From: Curtobacterium guangdongense
GTDB lineage: Bacteria; Actinomycetota; Actinomycetes; Actinomycetales; Microbacteriaceae
Assembly (NCBI RefSeq): GCF_049341845.1
Contig: NZ_JBMPIT010000006.1
Location: 248,001 to 312,000, forward strand
DNA: 64,000 nucleotides
Reading direction: 5' to 3'
The number at the start of each line of letters is the position of its first letter. The first letter of the stretch is position 1. The notes below the pieces were generated by a model that did not search any database, was not told where the DNA came from, and saw only the letters and a list, made by a program, of their open reading frames with translations. Shown here in pieces: positions 15,399 through 23,536 of this stretch. A program made the translations under genes and the position numbers.

Positions 15399-16535
15399 TC
15401 AGCCGAGGGCCCGGACCGCCGCGACGGCGTCGGCGACCGACCCGACCACGACGGGCACATCGGCGTCCGACAAGGACGCGTCGAACGTCAGCCGCACGGC
15501 GCTCCGCGCCACGTCGTCGGACAGCCCGAGCGCCGTGAGTACGTGCGACGCCTCGGTGCTGCCGGCCGCGCAGGCACTCCCCGACGACGAGACCACGTCA
15601 CGCTGTTCGAGCTCGAGGAGCACCGTCTCGCCGTTCACCCCGGGGAAGCAGAACGACGCGTGTCCGGGGAGCCGGTGCTCGCGCGACCCGGTCACGAACG
15701 CCCCGGGAACCCGCTCGAGCACCCCGTCCAGCACAGCATCACGCACCGATGAAGCCCCCGCGGCAGCCGAATCGGACGCATGCCCGACCGACAGCGCCGT
15801 CGCCACCGCCACTGCCCCGGCGACGTCCTCGGTCCCGGACCGTCGCCCGCGCTCCTGTCCCCCGCCGTGCACGAGCGGCTCCATCGGCACGCCGGGACGG
15901 ATCGCGAGGACGCCGGTGCCCTTCGGGGCGCCGAGCTTGTGCCCGGAGAACGAGAGCGCGTCGACCCCGAGCGTGTCGAGCCCGATCGGCAGCCACGGCG
16001 CGGACTGCACCGCGTCGGTGTGGAAGCGCGCGCCGACACCGTGCGCGAGTGCGGCGAGTGCCGGGATGTCCTGCACGGTGCCGATCTCGTTGTCCGCATG
16101 GGCGATCGACACGAGGGTGGTGTCCGGTCGGAGCGCGGCGGCCAGCACGGCAGGGTCGACCCGACCGGACGCGTCGACCGGCAGCACGGTCACCGTGAAG
16201 TCGTGGAAGCGTTCGAGGTACTCGCAGCTCGCCAGGACGGCCTCGTGCTCGATCGCACTCGTCACGACGTGCCGCCCGCGCGGGGTCGCGAGCGCGATGC
16301 CCTTCACCGCGGTGTTCGCCCCCTCGGTGCCACCTGCCGTGAAGACGACCTCGGCCGGACGGCACCCGAGCACGTCGGCGACGGACGCCCGCGCCGCCGC
16401 GAGCCCGCGCGCGGCCTGGTCCCCGATGCCGTGGGTCGACGACGGGTTCCCGAAGCCGCCGGTCAGCCACGGCCACATCGCTTCGAGCACATCGCGGCGG
16501 ACGGGCGTCGTCGCGGCCCGGTCGAGGTAGAACAC
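15399..16535 (-). CDS. Cysteine desulfurase (NifS/IscS family)
   Basis: 378 residues. It removes sulfur from cysteine with PLP for iron-sulfur assembly. Motifs: FYLDRAATTPVR at the start, SAIEHEAVL with the PLP-stacking His, FSGHKLGAPKGTG with the PLP Lys, and SSGSACAAGSTEASHVL with the persulfide Cys. The start is assigned to GTG 16535, one base after the nadC stop, because the fold begins there; upstream in the same frame lies only the Pro-Val translation of the nadC repeat tail. As last gene of the nrtR-nadA-nadB-nadC operon it probably serves the oxygen-sensitive 4Fe-4S cluster of NadA. Confidence 0.92.
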   Translation of the reverse strand: MFYLDRAATTPVRRDVLEAMWPWLTGGFGNPSSTHGIGDQAARGLAAARASVADVLGCRPAEVVFTAGGTEGANTAVKGIALATPRGRHVVTSAIEHEAVLASCEYLERFHDFTVTVLPVDASGRVDPAVLAAALRPDTTLVSIAHADNEIGTVQDIPALAALAHGVGARFHTDAVQSAPWLPIGLDTLGVDALSFSGHKLGAPKGTGVLAIRPGVPMEPLVHGGGQERGRRSGTEDVAGAVAVATALSVGHASDSAAAGASSVRDAVLDGVLERVPGAFVTGSREHRLPGHASFCFPGVNGETVLLELEQRDVVSSSGSACAAGSTEASHVLTALGLSDDVARSAVRLTFDASLSDADVPVVVGSVADAVAAVRALG

Positions 16536-16536
16536 G

Positions 16537-17484
16537 TCAGCCCGCAGAACCGGAACCGGAACCGGAACCGGAACCGGAACCGGAACCAGAACCAGCACCG
16601 GCACCGGCACCGGCACCGGACACGGACACGTCGAGCCCGAGATCGAGTGCGCGGGCGGAGTGCGTCAGGGCCCCGACCGAGACGATGTCGACCCCGGTGG
16701 CCGCGATCGCCGCGACGGTGTCGAGGTTCACCCCACCGGACGCCTCGACGAGCGCGCGTCCGGCCACGAGATCGACACCCGTCACCAGGTCGTCGATCGA
16801 GAAGTTGTCGAGCATGATCGTGTCAACTCCGGCGGCGACGACGGGTTCGATCTGGTCGATGCGGTCCACCTCGACCTCGAGGTGCACGGTGTGCCCGAGT
16901 CGCTCCCGGGCGTCGCGGATCGCCTGCCCGATGCCGATCCCGCTCGCGAGCAACACGGCGAGGTGGTTGTCCTTCGCGAGCACGGCGTCCGACAGCGACG
17001 TCCGGTGGTTGTGGCCGCCGCCGCACCGAACCGCGTACCGCTCGAGCGCCCGGAGCCCCGGCGTGGTCTTCCTGGTGTCCACGATCCGCGCCCGGGTGCC
17101 GGCGACGGCCGCGACGTACCGCGCCGTCGAGGTCGCGATGCCCGACATCCGCTGCACGAGGTTCAGTGCGACCCGTTCGGCCCGCAGCACCGCTCGCGCC
17201 GGCCCGGTCACGGTCGCGAGGACGTCACCCGGCTCGAACGGGTCGCCGTCCGCGATCAGGACCGTCGCCGAGATGAGCGGGTCGACCGCGTGCATCACGG
17301 CCACGAACACCCCACCTCCGCTCAGCACGCCGGGTTCCCGCGCGCCGAGCGTCGCCGTCGCGATCGCGTCGACGGGGATGAGCGTCTCGCTGGTGACGTC
17401 GCCCCACGGTGCGTCCTCCTCGAGCGCGGTCTCGATGACGCGTCGGAGCGCGTGCGGCGGGATGGTTCCTGGGTCGGTGGTCAT
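16537..17484 (-). CDS. nadC: Nicotinate-nucleotide pyrophosphorylase (carboxylating)
   Basis: 315 residues. It converts quinolinate and PRPP to nicotinate mononucleotide, CO2 and PPi. The family pattern is present: LEEDAPWGDVTSETLIP, TRKTTPGLRALERYAVRCGGGHNHR (PRPP/quinolinate binding), LEVEVDRIDQ, DTIMLDNFS and ASGGVNLDTV. After the normal C-terminus (ALDLGLDVSVSG) the protein continues into about 25 residues of Gly-Ala and Gly-Ser repeats encoded by a hexanucleotide array. That tail is absent from typical NadC and should be disordered. The start overlaps the nadB stop by four bases. Confidence 0.95.
   Translation of the reverse strand: MTTDPGTIPPHALRRVIETALEEDAPWGDVTSETLIPVDAIATATLGAREPGVLSGGGVFVAVMHAVDPLISATVLIADGDPFEPGDVLATVTGPARAVLRAERVALNLVQRMSGIATSTARYVAAVAGTRARIVDTRKTTPGLRALERYAVRCGGGHNHRTSLSDAVLAKDNHLAVLLASGIGIGQAIRDARERLGHTVHLEVEVDRIDQIEPVVAAGVDTIMLDNFSIDDLVTGVDLVAGRALVEASGGVNLDTVAAIAATGVDIVSVGALTHSARALDLGLDVSVSGAGAGAGAGSGSGSGSGSGSGSGSAG
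16552..16587. repeat. Hexanucleotide array (ggaacc)6 in the 3' end of nadC
   Basis: Six perfect ggaacc units, followed to about 16630 by degenerate agaacc/agcacc/ggcacc/ggacac units. In nadC frame it encodes a Gly-Ser then Gly-Ala tail. Copy-number change would lengthen or shorten the tail without a frameshift. Confidence 0.95.
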
Positions 17485-19106
17485 GCGAGTGCTTCCTCGG
17501 GGACGGGATCGGAGACGGACGAGCGGACGGCGACCCAGCCGGTCGATGCCGGAGCAGCGGGGTCGGTGTCCGGGTGGTCGGTGCGGGCGTGCGCGCCGCG
17601 GGACTCGGTGCGGGCCTCGGCAGCGCGGGCCACCAGGCGGGCGAGGTCGAGCAGCGCGCGGTCCTCGTGCTCCCGAACCGTTCGGGGCGCCTCCACGGCG
17701 AGCGCCGCGAGCTCGCGACGCGCGGCCGCCAGTCCACCGGCGTCACGGAGCAGGCCGACGCGCTCGGTCATGACGGTCTGCACCGTCTGGCGGACGTGCG
17801 CCTGCGGGTCCGGGTGATCCGGGCCTCCAGGACGGCACTGCCGGGAGGACCGGATCGCCTCCGCCTCGTCGGGCACCGTGGTGACGGGGAACGTCGCATC
17901 GCCGCGCAGGCGGAGCAGACCGGGTCGCGCCGCGTCGACCGCGTCCGCGGCGCGGACGGCGAAGACCAGTCCTTCGAGCAGCGAGTTCGACGCGAGTCGG
18001 TTCGCGCCGTGCACACCGGTGCAGGCGGCCTCGCCGATCGCGAGGAGTCCGGGGAGGCTGGTGCGTCCCTCGGCGTCGGTGGCGATGCCCCCCATGAAGT
18101 AGTGCGCTGCCGGGGCGACGGGCACGCCTTCCCGCGTCCAGTCGAAGCCGGCTGCGCGGGTCGCACGGGTGAGGCCGGGGAACCGTGCGACGAGGAAGTC
18201 CGGCTCGAGCCCGGTCGCGTCGAGGAACACGTCGCCGCCGTCGCGCATCGCGGCCGCGATCCCCCGTGCCACGACGTCACGCGGGGCGAGTTCGGCATCC
18301 GGGTGGACGTCCGGCATGAAGCGGTGCCCGCGTGCGTCCCGGAGGACGGCGCCCTCGCCGCGGACGGCCTCGGAGACGAGGCCGCCGCCCGGGACCGCGA
18401 GGCGGGTCGGGTGGAACTGCATGAACTCGAGGTCCGCGAGGACGGCTCCGGCACGCCAGGCGGCCGCTGCGCCGTCGCCGGTCGCCACGAGCGGGTTCGT
18501 CGTCTCGCGGTACAGGTGCCCGGCTCCCCCGGAGGCGAGCACGACGGCGTCGGCGTCGATGCGGCGCGGCTCGCCCAGCAGGTCGAGCACGTCGATCCCC
18601 ACGACGGTGCCGTCCCGCACGACCAGGTCGGTGAGGCAGGTGCGCTCGAGGATCGTCACGTGCTGGCGGTGCAGCGCGCGGATGAGCGTCTGCTCGATCG
18701 CGGCTCCCGTCGCGTCCCCGGCGGCGTGCACGACCCGCCAGCGCCCGTGTGCGGCTTCCCGTCCGCGGGCGAGGTCGTCGCCGTACCGGTCGAGGCTCGC
18801 CGGGTCGTCGGTGCGGTCGAACGGGACGCCGAGCGCGAGCAGGTCGCGGACCCGTGCCGGCCCGTCGGAGCAGAGGACCTCGACGGCGCGGGCGTCGGCG
18901 CTGCCGGCCGCCGCGACGTGCGTGTCCGCGGCGTGCAGTGCCACGGTGTCGTCGGCGCCGAGTGCGACGGCGATGCCGCCCTGCGCATGGCTCGTCGCGG
19001 CGTCCGCCAGGGCACCCTTCGTGACGAGGGTGACGTCGTGGCGGGCGCTCGCACGGATCGCGGCGGTGAGGCCGGCGATGCCGGAACCGACGATGACGAC
19101 GTGCAC
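17481..19106 (-). CDS. nadB: L-aspartate oxidase
   Basis: 541 residues. This FAD enzyme oxidises L-aspartate to iminoaspartate, the substrate of NadA. Motifs include VIVGSGIAGLTAAI (dinucleotide binding, residues 4-17), SHAQGGIAVALG, ASGGAGHLYRETTNP, EFMQFHPTRL and GLLAIGEAACTGVHGANRLASNSLLEGLVF, all typical of NadB and distinguishing it from fumarate reductase. A loop in the C-terminal helical part (IRSSRQCRPGGPDHPDPQ) contains an in-frame dispersed PGG element (17819-17834), probably an insertion. The gene lies nine bases after nadA and overlaps nadC by four. Confidence 0.95.
   Translation of the reverse strand: MHVVIVGSGIAGLTAAIRASARHDVTLVTKGALADAATSHAQGGIAVALGADDTVALHAADTHVAAAGSADARAVEVLCSDGPARVRDLLALGVPFDRTDDPASLDRYGDDLARGREAAHGRWRVVHAAGDATGAAIEQTLIRALHRQHVTILERTCLTDLVVRDGTVVGIDVLDLLGEPRRIDADAVVLASGGAGHLYRETTNPLVATGDGAAAAWRAGAVLADLEFMQFHPTRLAVPGGGLVSEAVRGEGAVLRDARGHRFMPDVHPDAELAPRDVVARGIAAAMRDGGDVFLDATGLEPDFLVARFPGLTRATRAAGFDWTREGVPVAPAAHYFMGGIATDAEGRTSLPGLLAIGEAACTGVHGANRLASNSLLEGLVFAVRAADAVDAARPGLLRLRGDATFPVTTVPDEAEAIRSSRQCRPGGPDHPDPQAHVRQTVQTVMTERVGLLRDAGGLAAARRELAALAVEAPRTVREHEDRALLDLARLVARAAEARTESRGAHARTDHPDTDPAAPASTGWVAVRSSVSDPVPEEALA
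17819..17834 (-). repeat. Dispersed PGG element inside nadB
   Basis: On the minus strand cgtcctggaggcccgg, a 16-base element copy, encodes RPGGP in a C-terminal loop of NadB. Confidence 0.6.
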
Positions 19107-19115
19107 GGCGTCGTC

Positions 19116-20387
19116 CTAGTCCCGCGGCTTCGCGGCGAGCATGCGTTCGAGGGCGACCTTGGCGTCGGCCTTGACGTCGTCCGGGACGACGATCTCGTTG
19201 AGGACCTCGCCGCGCACGAGCGCCTCGAGCACCCACGCCAGGTACCCGGGGTGGATGCGGTACATCGTCGAGCACGGGCAGACGACCGGGTCGAGGCAGA
19301 AGATCGTGTGCTGCGGGTACTCGGCCGCGAGCCGGTTGACCATGTTGATCTCGGTGCCGATCGCGAACGTGGTGGGCTCGGTCGCGGCGGCGACGGTCTT
19401 CCGGATGAGGTCGGTGCTGCCGGCGGCATCGGCGGCGTCGACGACGGCCATCGGGCACTCGGGGTGCACGATCACCTGGACGCCGGGGTGGTCGCGACGG
19501 GCCTGGTCGATCTGGTCGACGGTGAAGCGGCGGTGCACGGAGCAGAAGCCGTGCCAGAGGACGACCTTGGCCTCCTGCAGGTCCTCGGCAGAGTTGCCGC
19601 CGAGGGGCTTCCGCGGGTTCCACATCGGCATGAGGTCGGTGCTGATGCCCATCGCCTTCGCGGTGTTGCGCCCGAGGTGCTGGTCGGGGAAGAACAGCAC
19701 GCGCTGCCCACGCTCGAACGCCCACTCGAGCACGGTCGCCGCGTTCGAGCTGGTGCAGACGATGCCGCCGTGACGACCGCAGAACGCCTTGAGGTCGGCG
19801 GCGGAGTTCATGTACGTGACGGGGATGACCGGCACGCGGCCGTCGGCGTCCGGTTCGGTGCCGTAGACCGATTCGAGCTCGGCCCATGCCGCTTCGACGC
19901 TGTCGATGTCGGCCATGTCGGCCATCGAGCAGCCCGCGGCGAGGTTCGGCAGGATCACGCGCTGGTCGTCCCGGGCGAGGACGTCGGCGGTCTCCGCCAT
20001 GAAGTGCACGCCGCAGAAGACGATCGCCTCGGCATCGGGCTTCGTCAGCGCGGCGTTGGCGAGCTGGAACGAGTCGCCGAGGAAGTCCGCGTGCCGGACG
20101 ACCTCGTCGCGCTGGTAGAAGTGTCCGAGCACCACGACCCGGTCCCCCAACGTCGCCTTCGCCCGCTCGATGCGCTCGTGCAGTTCCTCCACCGGCGCGT
20201 GCTTGTACTCGTCCGGGATCACGCCCTGCCGCGGTGCGGAGGTCGGGATGACGTCGGACATCGACGAACCGGGGCCGTAGCCGGGCCGGGCGTCGAAGTC
20301 CCACGTCGGCATCGCGAGGTCCGGCGTGCAGGTGCTGCCGTCGGCCTTGCCGTTGGAGATGAGTTCGATGGTGGTGGCGATGGACAC
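19116..20387 (-). CDS. nadA: Quinolinate synthase
   Basis: 423 residues from a GTG with AGGA seven bases upstream. It condenses iminoaspartate with dihydroxyacetone phosphate to quinolinate using a 4Fe-4S cluster. The three-fold repeat and cluster cysteines are visible: VLGHFYQRDEVVRHADFLGDS, IVFCGVHFMAE, GIVCTSSNAATVLEW, FFPDQHLGRNTA, VHPECPMAV and PVVCPCSTMYRI. An N-terminal extension of about 50 residues precedes the conserved IPDEYK region. The frame is open much further upstream only because it shadows the NrtR gene. It sits eight bases after the nrtR-like gene, in the NAD operon. Confidence 0.95.
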   Translation of the reverse strand: MSIATTIELISNGKADGSTCTPDLAMPTWDFDARPGYGPGSSMSDVIPTSAPRQGVIPDEYKHAPVEELHERIERAKATLGDRVVVLGHFYQRDEVVRHADFLGDSFQLANAALTKPDAEAIVFCGVHFMAETADVLARDDQRVILPNLAAGCSMADMADIDSVEAAWAELESVYGTEPDADGRVPVIPVTYMNSAADLKAFCGRHGGIVCTSSNAATVLEWAFERGQRVLFFPDQHLGRNTAKAMGISTDLMPMWNPRKPLGGNSAEDLQEAKVVLWHGFCSVHRRFTVDQIDQARRDHPGVQVIVHPECPMAVVDAADAAGSTDLIRKTVAAATEPTTFAIGTEINMVNRLAAEYPQHTIFCLDPVVCPCSTMYRIHPGYLAWVLEALVRGEVLNEIVVPDDVKADAKVALERMLAAKPRD

Positions 20388-20395
20388 GGTGGTTC

Positions 20396-21160
20396 CTATC
20401 GGTTCTGCGGTCGTGTCTGGTTCTCGGTCGTGGTGCCCCGTTGCAGCGGGGCCGTGGTGCCCTGCTGTGGCGCGGCCTTGCTGCCCTGCTGCAGCGGGCC
20501 GTTGTCCGCGTAGGCGAGGTCGGGGTTCGAGCGGTACAGCCGGGCCGGCCGGTGCCGGTCCCCGCTCGTGGTCTCGTCGGTGGCGATCACGGCGTCGGAC
20601 TGCGCGACCTGCCGGCGGAAGTTCGCGGGGTCGAGCGCACGCCCGAGCACCGCTTCGTACACGGCACGGAGCTCGGCGAGGGTGAACCGGTCGCCGAGGA
20701 ACGCCTGTGCGATCCGGGAGTACGACATCTTGTTCCGCAGACGCCAGAGTGCGTATTCGGCGATGTGGTCGTGGTCGAACGCGAGCGGCGGGTGCTCGTC
20801 GGCGAGGAACCAGCGCACGTTCCAGTCGTCCGGCACGACGCTCGCCTCGTCCGGGCGGACCAGCGCCCAGTACACGATCGACACGACGCGGGTCGGGGAC
20901 CGGTCGACGTCGCCGAACGCGTAGAGCTGCTCGAGGTAGCGCGGCTGGACGTTGGTGGTCTCGCGCAGGCGGGCGGCGGCGGAGTCCTCGAGCCCTTCGT
21001 CCGGACGGACCCAGCCGCCGGGGAGCGCCCACGATCCCTCGTACGGCTCGGCGGTGCGGCGGACGAGCGGCATCCACAGCGCCGGCGCCCCCGTGTCGGG
21101 GTGGGGGCGCAGCGCGACGATCACGGTCGAGACCGCGACGCGGATGGCTGCTTCGTCCAT
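20396..21160 (-). CDS. nrtR: NrtR-like regulator of NAD synthesis (degenerate Nudix plus winged HTH)
   Basis: 254 residues. The N-terminal Nudix fold (residues 8-130) carries GGWVRPDEGLEDSAAARLRETTNV where an active Nudix box would have REU and EE; here these become ARL and ET, so hydrolase activity is probably lost. Residues 135-205 form a winged helix (KMSYSRIAQAFLGDRFTLAELRAVYEAVLG) like NrtR repressors, which sense ADP-ribose. The last 45 residues are Gln/Thr-rich repeats. First gene of the nadA-nadB-nadC-desulfurase operon, which supports the NrtR role. An RBS-like GAAGG precedes the ATG. Confidence 0.85.
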   Translation of the reverse strand: MDEAAIRVAVSTVIVALRPHPDTGAPALWMPLVRRTAEPYEGSWALPGGWVRPDEGLEDSAAARLRETTNVQPRYLEQLYAFGDVDRSPTRVVSIVYWALVRPDEASVVPDDWNVRWFLADEHPPLAFDHDHIAEYALWRLRNKMSYSRIAQAFLGDRFTLAELRAVYEAVLGRALDPANFRRQVAQSDAVIATDETTSGDRHRPARLYRSNPDLAYADNGPLQQGSKAAPQQGTTAPLQRGTTTENQTRPQNR

Positions 21161-21170
21161 GGCTGGTGCC

Positions 21171-21191
21171 TTCAGGTTTGTTTGACCTTAA
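21171..21191. promoter_or_regulatory. Candidate operator in the nrtR leader
   Basis: An imperfect dyad with arms ttcaggt and accttaa around ttgtttg. It is unusually AT-rich for this genome and lies between the predicted transcription start and the nrtR ATG. Confidence 0.4.
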
Positions 21192-21204
21192 GTGTTCTGG
21201 TTCC

Positions 21205-21219
21205 AGTGACTCTATCACT
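21205..21219. promoter_or_regulatory. Candidate NrtR operator over the -10 box
   Basis: agtgactctatcact has perfect 5-base arms (agtga/tcact). On the minus strand it contains TAGAGT, a good -10 element for the NAD operon, so a bound repressor would occlude the promoter. Assignment to NrtR rests on position. Confidence 0.5.
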
Positions 21220-21317
21220 GCTCCCACATCCGGGCGACACGTTGCCGAAACAATCGGTCACGGCCCCGAAAAACCCTGGTGATGCCCGGGAAACCCGGCC
21301 CGCATACATTGGGCGAC

Positions 21318-21599
21318 ATGACAACGGTGACCAGGGTGCACGCCATCGTCTCGGGGACGGTCCAGGGGGTCGGGTTCCGCTACTGGACGGCACGCAAGGC
21401 AGACGGGCTCGAGTTGACGGGCTACGCGCGGAACCTCTTCGACGGCACGGTCGAGGTCGAGGCGGAGGGGCCGTCGCCCGCCGTCGACGCCCTCGTCGAG
21501 ATGCTGCACACCGGGCCGCCGTCGGCGAGCGTGACCGAGGTCTCGACGCGCCCTGTGGTCCCGCACGGCGACGCCGCGTCGTTCGACATCCTGCACTGA
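21318..21599 (+). CDS. acyP: Acylphosphatase
   Basis: 93 residues, the usual acylphosphatase length. It hydrolyses carboxyl-phosphate bonds such as that of 1,3-bisphosphoglycerate or carbamoyl phosphate. The signature VSGTVQGVGFRYWT carries the phosphate-binding Arg, and GYARNLFDGTVEVEAEG carries the catalytic Asn. TACATT lies exactly seven bases before the ATG, with no RBS, indicating a leaderless transcript. It is divergent from the NAD operon. Confidence 0.93.
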   Translation: MTTVTRVHAIVSGTVQGVGFRYWTARKADGLELTGYARNLFDGTVEVEAEGPSPAVDALVEMLHTGPPSASVTEVSTRPVVPHGDAASFDILH

Positions 21600-21734
21600 G
21601 CGTTCACCGCGGGTGTCGGTGGATCGCGGAATAATCGAGTCCGTTCAGGTGCTGCACACCCAGTGCCCGGCGTGATGCCTGGTCACGCGTCCGCTCGTGC
21701 GGACTCCCCACAATCCACCGTTCGGAGCCGCCAC

Positions 21735-23219
21735 ATGACCGACCACGCCCTCGACACCGCACCACGGACCGGCAGCGTGCCGGCGCGCACGGCTGCCGAC
21801 GACCGCCTGGTCATCGGGCTGCTGCTCGTGTCCGCGTTCGTCGTGATCCTCAACGAGACGATCATGGGTGTCGCGCTGCCGCGGCTCATGGACGACCTCG
21901 ACATCAGTGCGGCGACCGGGCAGTGGCTGACGACCGGGTTCCTGCTGACGATGGCCGTCGTGATCCCGATCACCGGGTTCCTGCTGCAGCGCTTCAACAC
22001 GCGGCCGGTCTTCGTGTGGGCGATGAGCCTGTTCTCCGCCGGCACGCTGATCGCGCTCCTGGCTCCCGGGTTCGCCACCCTGCTCGTCGGGCGCATCGTC
22101 CAGGCGAGCGGCACGGCGATCATGATGCCGCTGCTCATGACGACCGTCCTGACCCTCGTCGACCCGGCACACCGCGGTCGGATCATGGGCAACATCTCGA
22201 TCGTCATCTCGGTCGCCCCCGCCGTCGGCCCGACCATCTCCGGGCTCATCCTCAACGCGTTCTCGTGGCGCTGGCTGTTCGGGTTCGTGCTGCCGATCGC
22301 GATCGCCGCGCTGGTCCTCGGCATGGTGAAGGTCCGGAACGTCGGCACCCCGCGGCCCGCCCCGCTCGACGTGCTCTCGGTCGTGCTCTCCGCCTTCGCG
22401 TTCGGTGGCGTCGTCTACGGCCTGTCGAGCATCGCCGAGATCGCCACCAGCGGTCCGGTCGTCCCGATCACGGCCCTCGTGGTCGGTGTCGTCGGGCTCG
22501 TGCTGTTCGTCCTCCGCCAGACCCGGCTCCAGCGCAGCGACCGCGCTCTGCTCGACCTCCGCACGTTCCAGAGCCGGGGCTTCACCGTCCCGATCGTCGG
22601 CATGGGGCTGAGCTTCCTGGTCATGCTCGGCACGCTGATCCTGCTGCCGATCTACCTGGAGCGCGTCCTCGGGCTCGAGGTGCTGAACGTCGGGCTCCTC
22701 CTGCTCCCGGGCGGCCTGCTCATGGGCCTGCTCTCCCCGATCGTCGGCCGCATCTACGACCGGCGCGGGCCGCGGGTCCTCCTCATCCCGGGCACGATCA
22801 TCATCAGCGTCGTGATGTGGGGGTTGTCCACGGTCGGTACGGACACCAGCGTGTGGTTCGTCCTCGGCGCCCACGTCGTGCTGAGCATCGGGCTCGCGCT
22901 GACCTTCACGCCCCTCTTCACCGCGGCGCTCGGCGTCCTGCCGCCGAAGCTCTACTCGCACGGCAGCGCGGTCCTCGGTACGACGCAGCAGCTCGCGGGC
23001 GCTGCCGGCACGGCGTTGTTCGTGACGTTCCTGACGATCGGCGCGGCGACGGCGACGGCGGGCTCCGGGGCAGAGGGCGTGGCGCTCGCGACGGCCTCCG
23101 GCGTGAAGACGGCGTTCCTCGTCGGCGGCGTCATCTCGCTCTTCGGGATCCTCACCGCCTGCTTCGTGCGGAAGCCCGAGCTGCCCGAGGGCGCCCCGAC
23201 GCCCCCGCCGGCGCACTAG
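21735..23219 (+). CDS. DHA2-type MFS drug exporter
   Basis: 494 residues with about 14 transmembrane helices, the DHA2 family layout. The segment VVILNETIMGVALPRLMDDL in helix 1 and GRIVQASGTAIMMPLL (motif C region) are typical of EmrB/LmrB-type multidrug or lincomycin exporters. The RBS GGAG lies eight bases before ATG 21735; an upstream in-frame start (21663) has no protein character. No adjacent TetR or MarR regulator gene controls it visibly. Two long hairpins follow its stop. Confidence 0.92.
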   Translation: MTDHALDTAPRTGSVPARTAADDRLVIGLLLVSAFVVILNETIMGVALPRLMDDLDISAATGQWLTTGFLLTMAVVIPITGFLLQRFNTRPVFVWAMSLFSAGTLIALLAPGFATLLVGRIVQASGTAIMMPLLMTTVLTLVDPAHRGRIMGNISIVISVAPAVGPTISGLILNAFSWRWLFGFVLPIAIAALVLGMVKVRNVGTPRPAPLDVLSVVLSAFAFGGVVYGLSSIAEIATSGPVVPITALVVGVVGLVLFVLRQTRLQRSDRALLDLRTFQSRGFTVPIVGMGLSFLVMLGTLILLPIYLERVLGLEVLNVGLLLLPGGLLMGLLSPIVGRIYDRRGPRVLLIPGTIIISVVMWGLSTVGTDTSVWFVLGAHVVLSIGLALTFTPLFTAALGVLPPKLYSHGSAVLGTTQQLAGAAGTALFVTFLTIGAATATAGSGAEGVALATASGVKTAFLVGGVISLFGILTACFVRKPELPEGAPTPPPAH

Positions 23220-23270
23220 CCCGCCGCCGGCCCCAGCGCGCCCTCGGCGCTGCGCGCGCGATCGCACCCG

Positions 23271-23316
23271 GTCGCGAACATCGCGCCCCGCCACGACGGG
23301 GCGCGATGTTCGCGAC
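23271..23316. repeat. Inverted repeat with perfect 20-base arms
   Basis: gtcgcgaacatcgcgccccg (23271-23290) is followed after six bases by its exact reverse complement (23297-23316). It lies 52 bases after the MFS stop. No second copy in this window. Confidence 0.92.
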
Positions 23317-23386
23317 GGGGCGCGACCTGTGGTCAGCCCGCCCGCGCTCCCGCCGACCCTCTGGCCTCCGCGGCACGAATCGCTTG

Positions 23387-23448
23387 CGCACAACCGAAAG
23401 CCGTCCGCGCCGCGCAACGCCGCGGCGCGGACGGCTTTCGGTTGTGCG
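23387..23448. repeat. Long inverted repeat, family 3 copy A
   Basis: Perfect 28-base arms (23387-23414, 23421-23448) around a 6-base loop caacgc. The arm begins cgcacaaccgaaagc. The related copy at 41690-41755 shares the arm and the gcaacg loop. Confidence 0.95.
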
Positions 23449-23536
23449 GGCGCCGCGGCCGGCGGGCGCCCTGGCCGGGCGCCGCTCCCCGCCGCACAGC
23501 GCCGCGGCGCACGGCCGCGCGTGGCATCGTGGGCGC

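Larger units (their letters stand above)
23220..23536. other. 317-base spacer filled by two long hairpins
   Basis: Between the MFS exporter and the alditol-oxidase-like gene. Apart from the inverted repeats at 23271-23316 and 23387-23448 I see no supported gene. CATCGT six bases before the 23537 ATG is a weak -10 candidate. Confidence 0.7.

Noticed and set aside
16552..16587. Phase-variable switch in nadC
   Set aside because: The unit is six bases, so slippage cannot change the reading frame; length variation of the tail is the only expected effect.
17574..20513. A 979-codon plus-strand frame antisense to nadB and nadA
   Set aside because: Composition is typical of antisense high-G+C frames and there is no domain pattern; nadA and nadB on the other strand have complete catalytic motifs.
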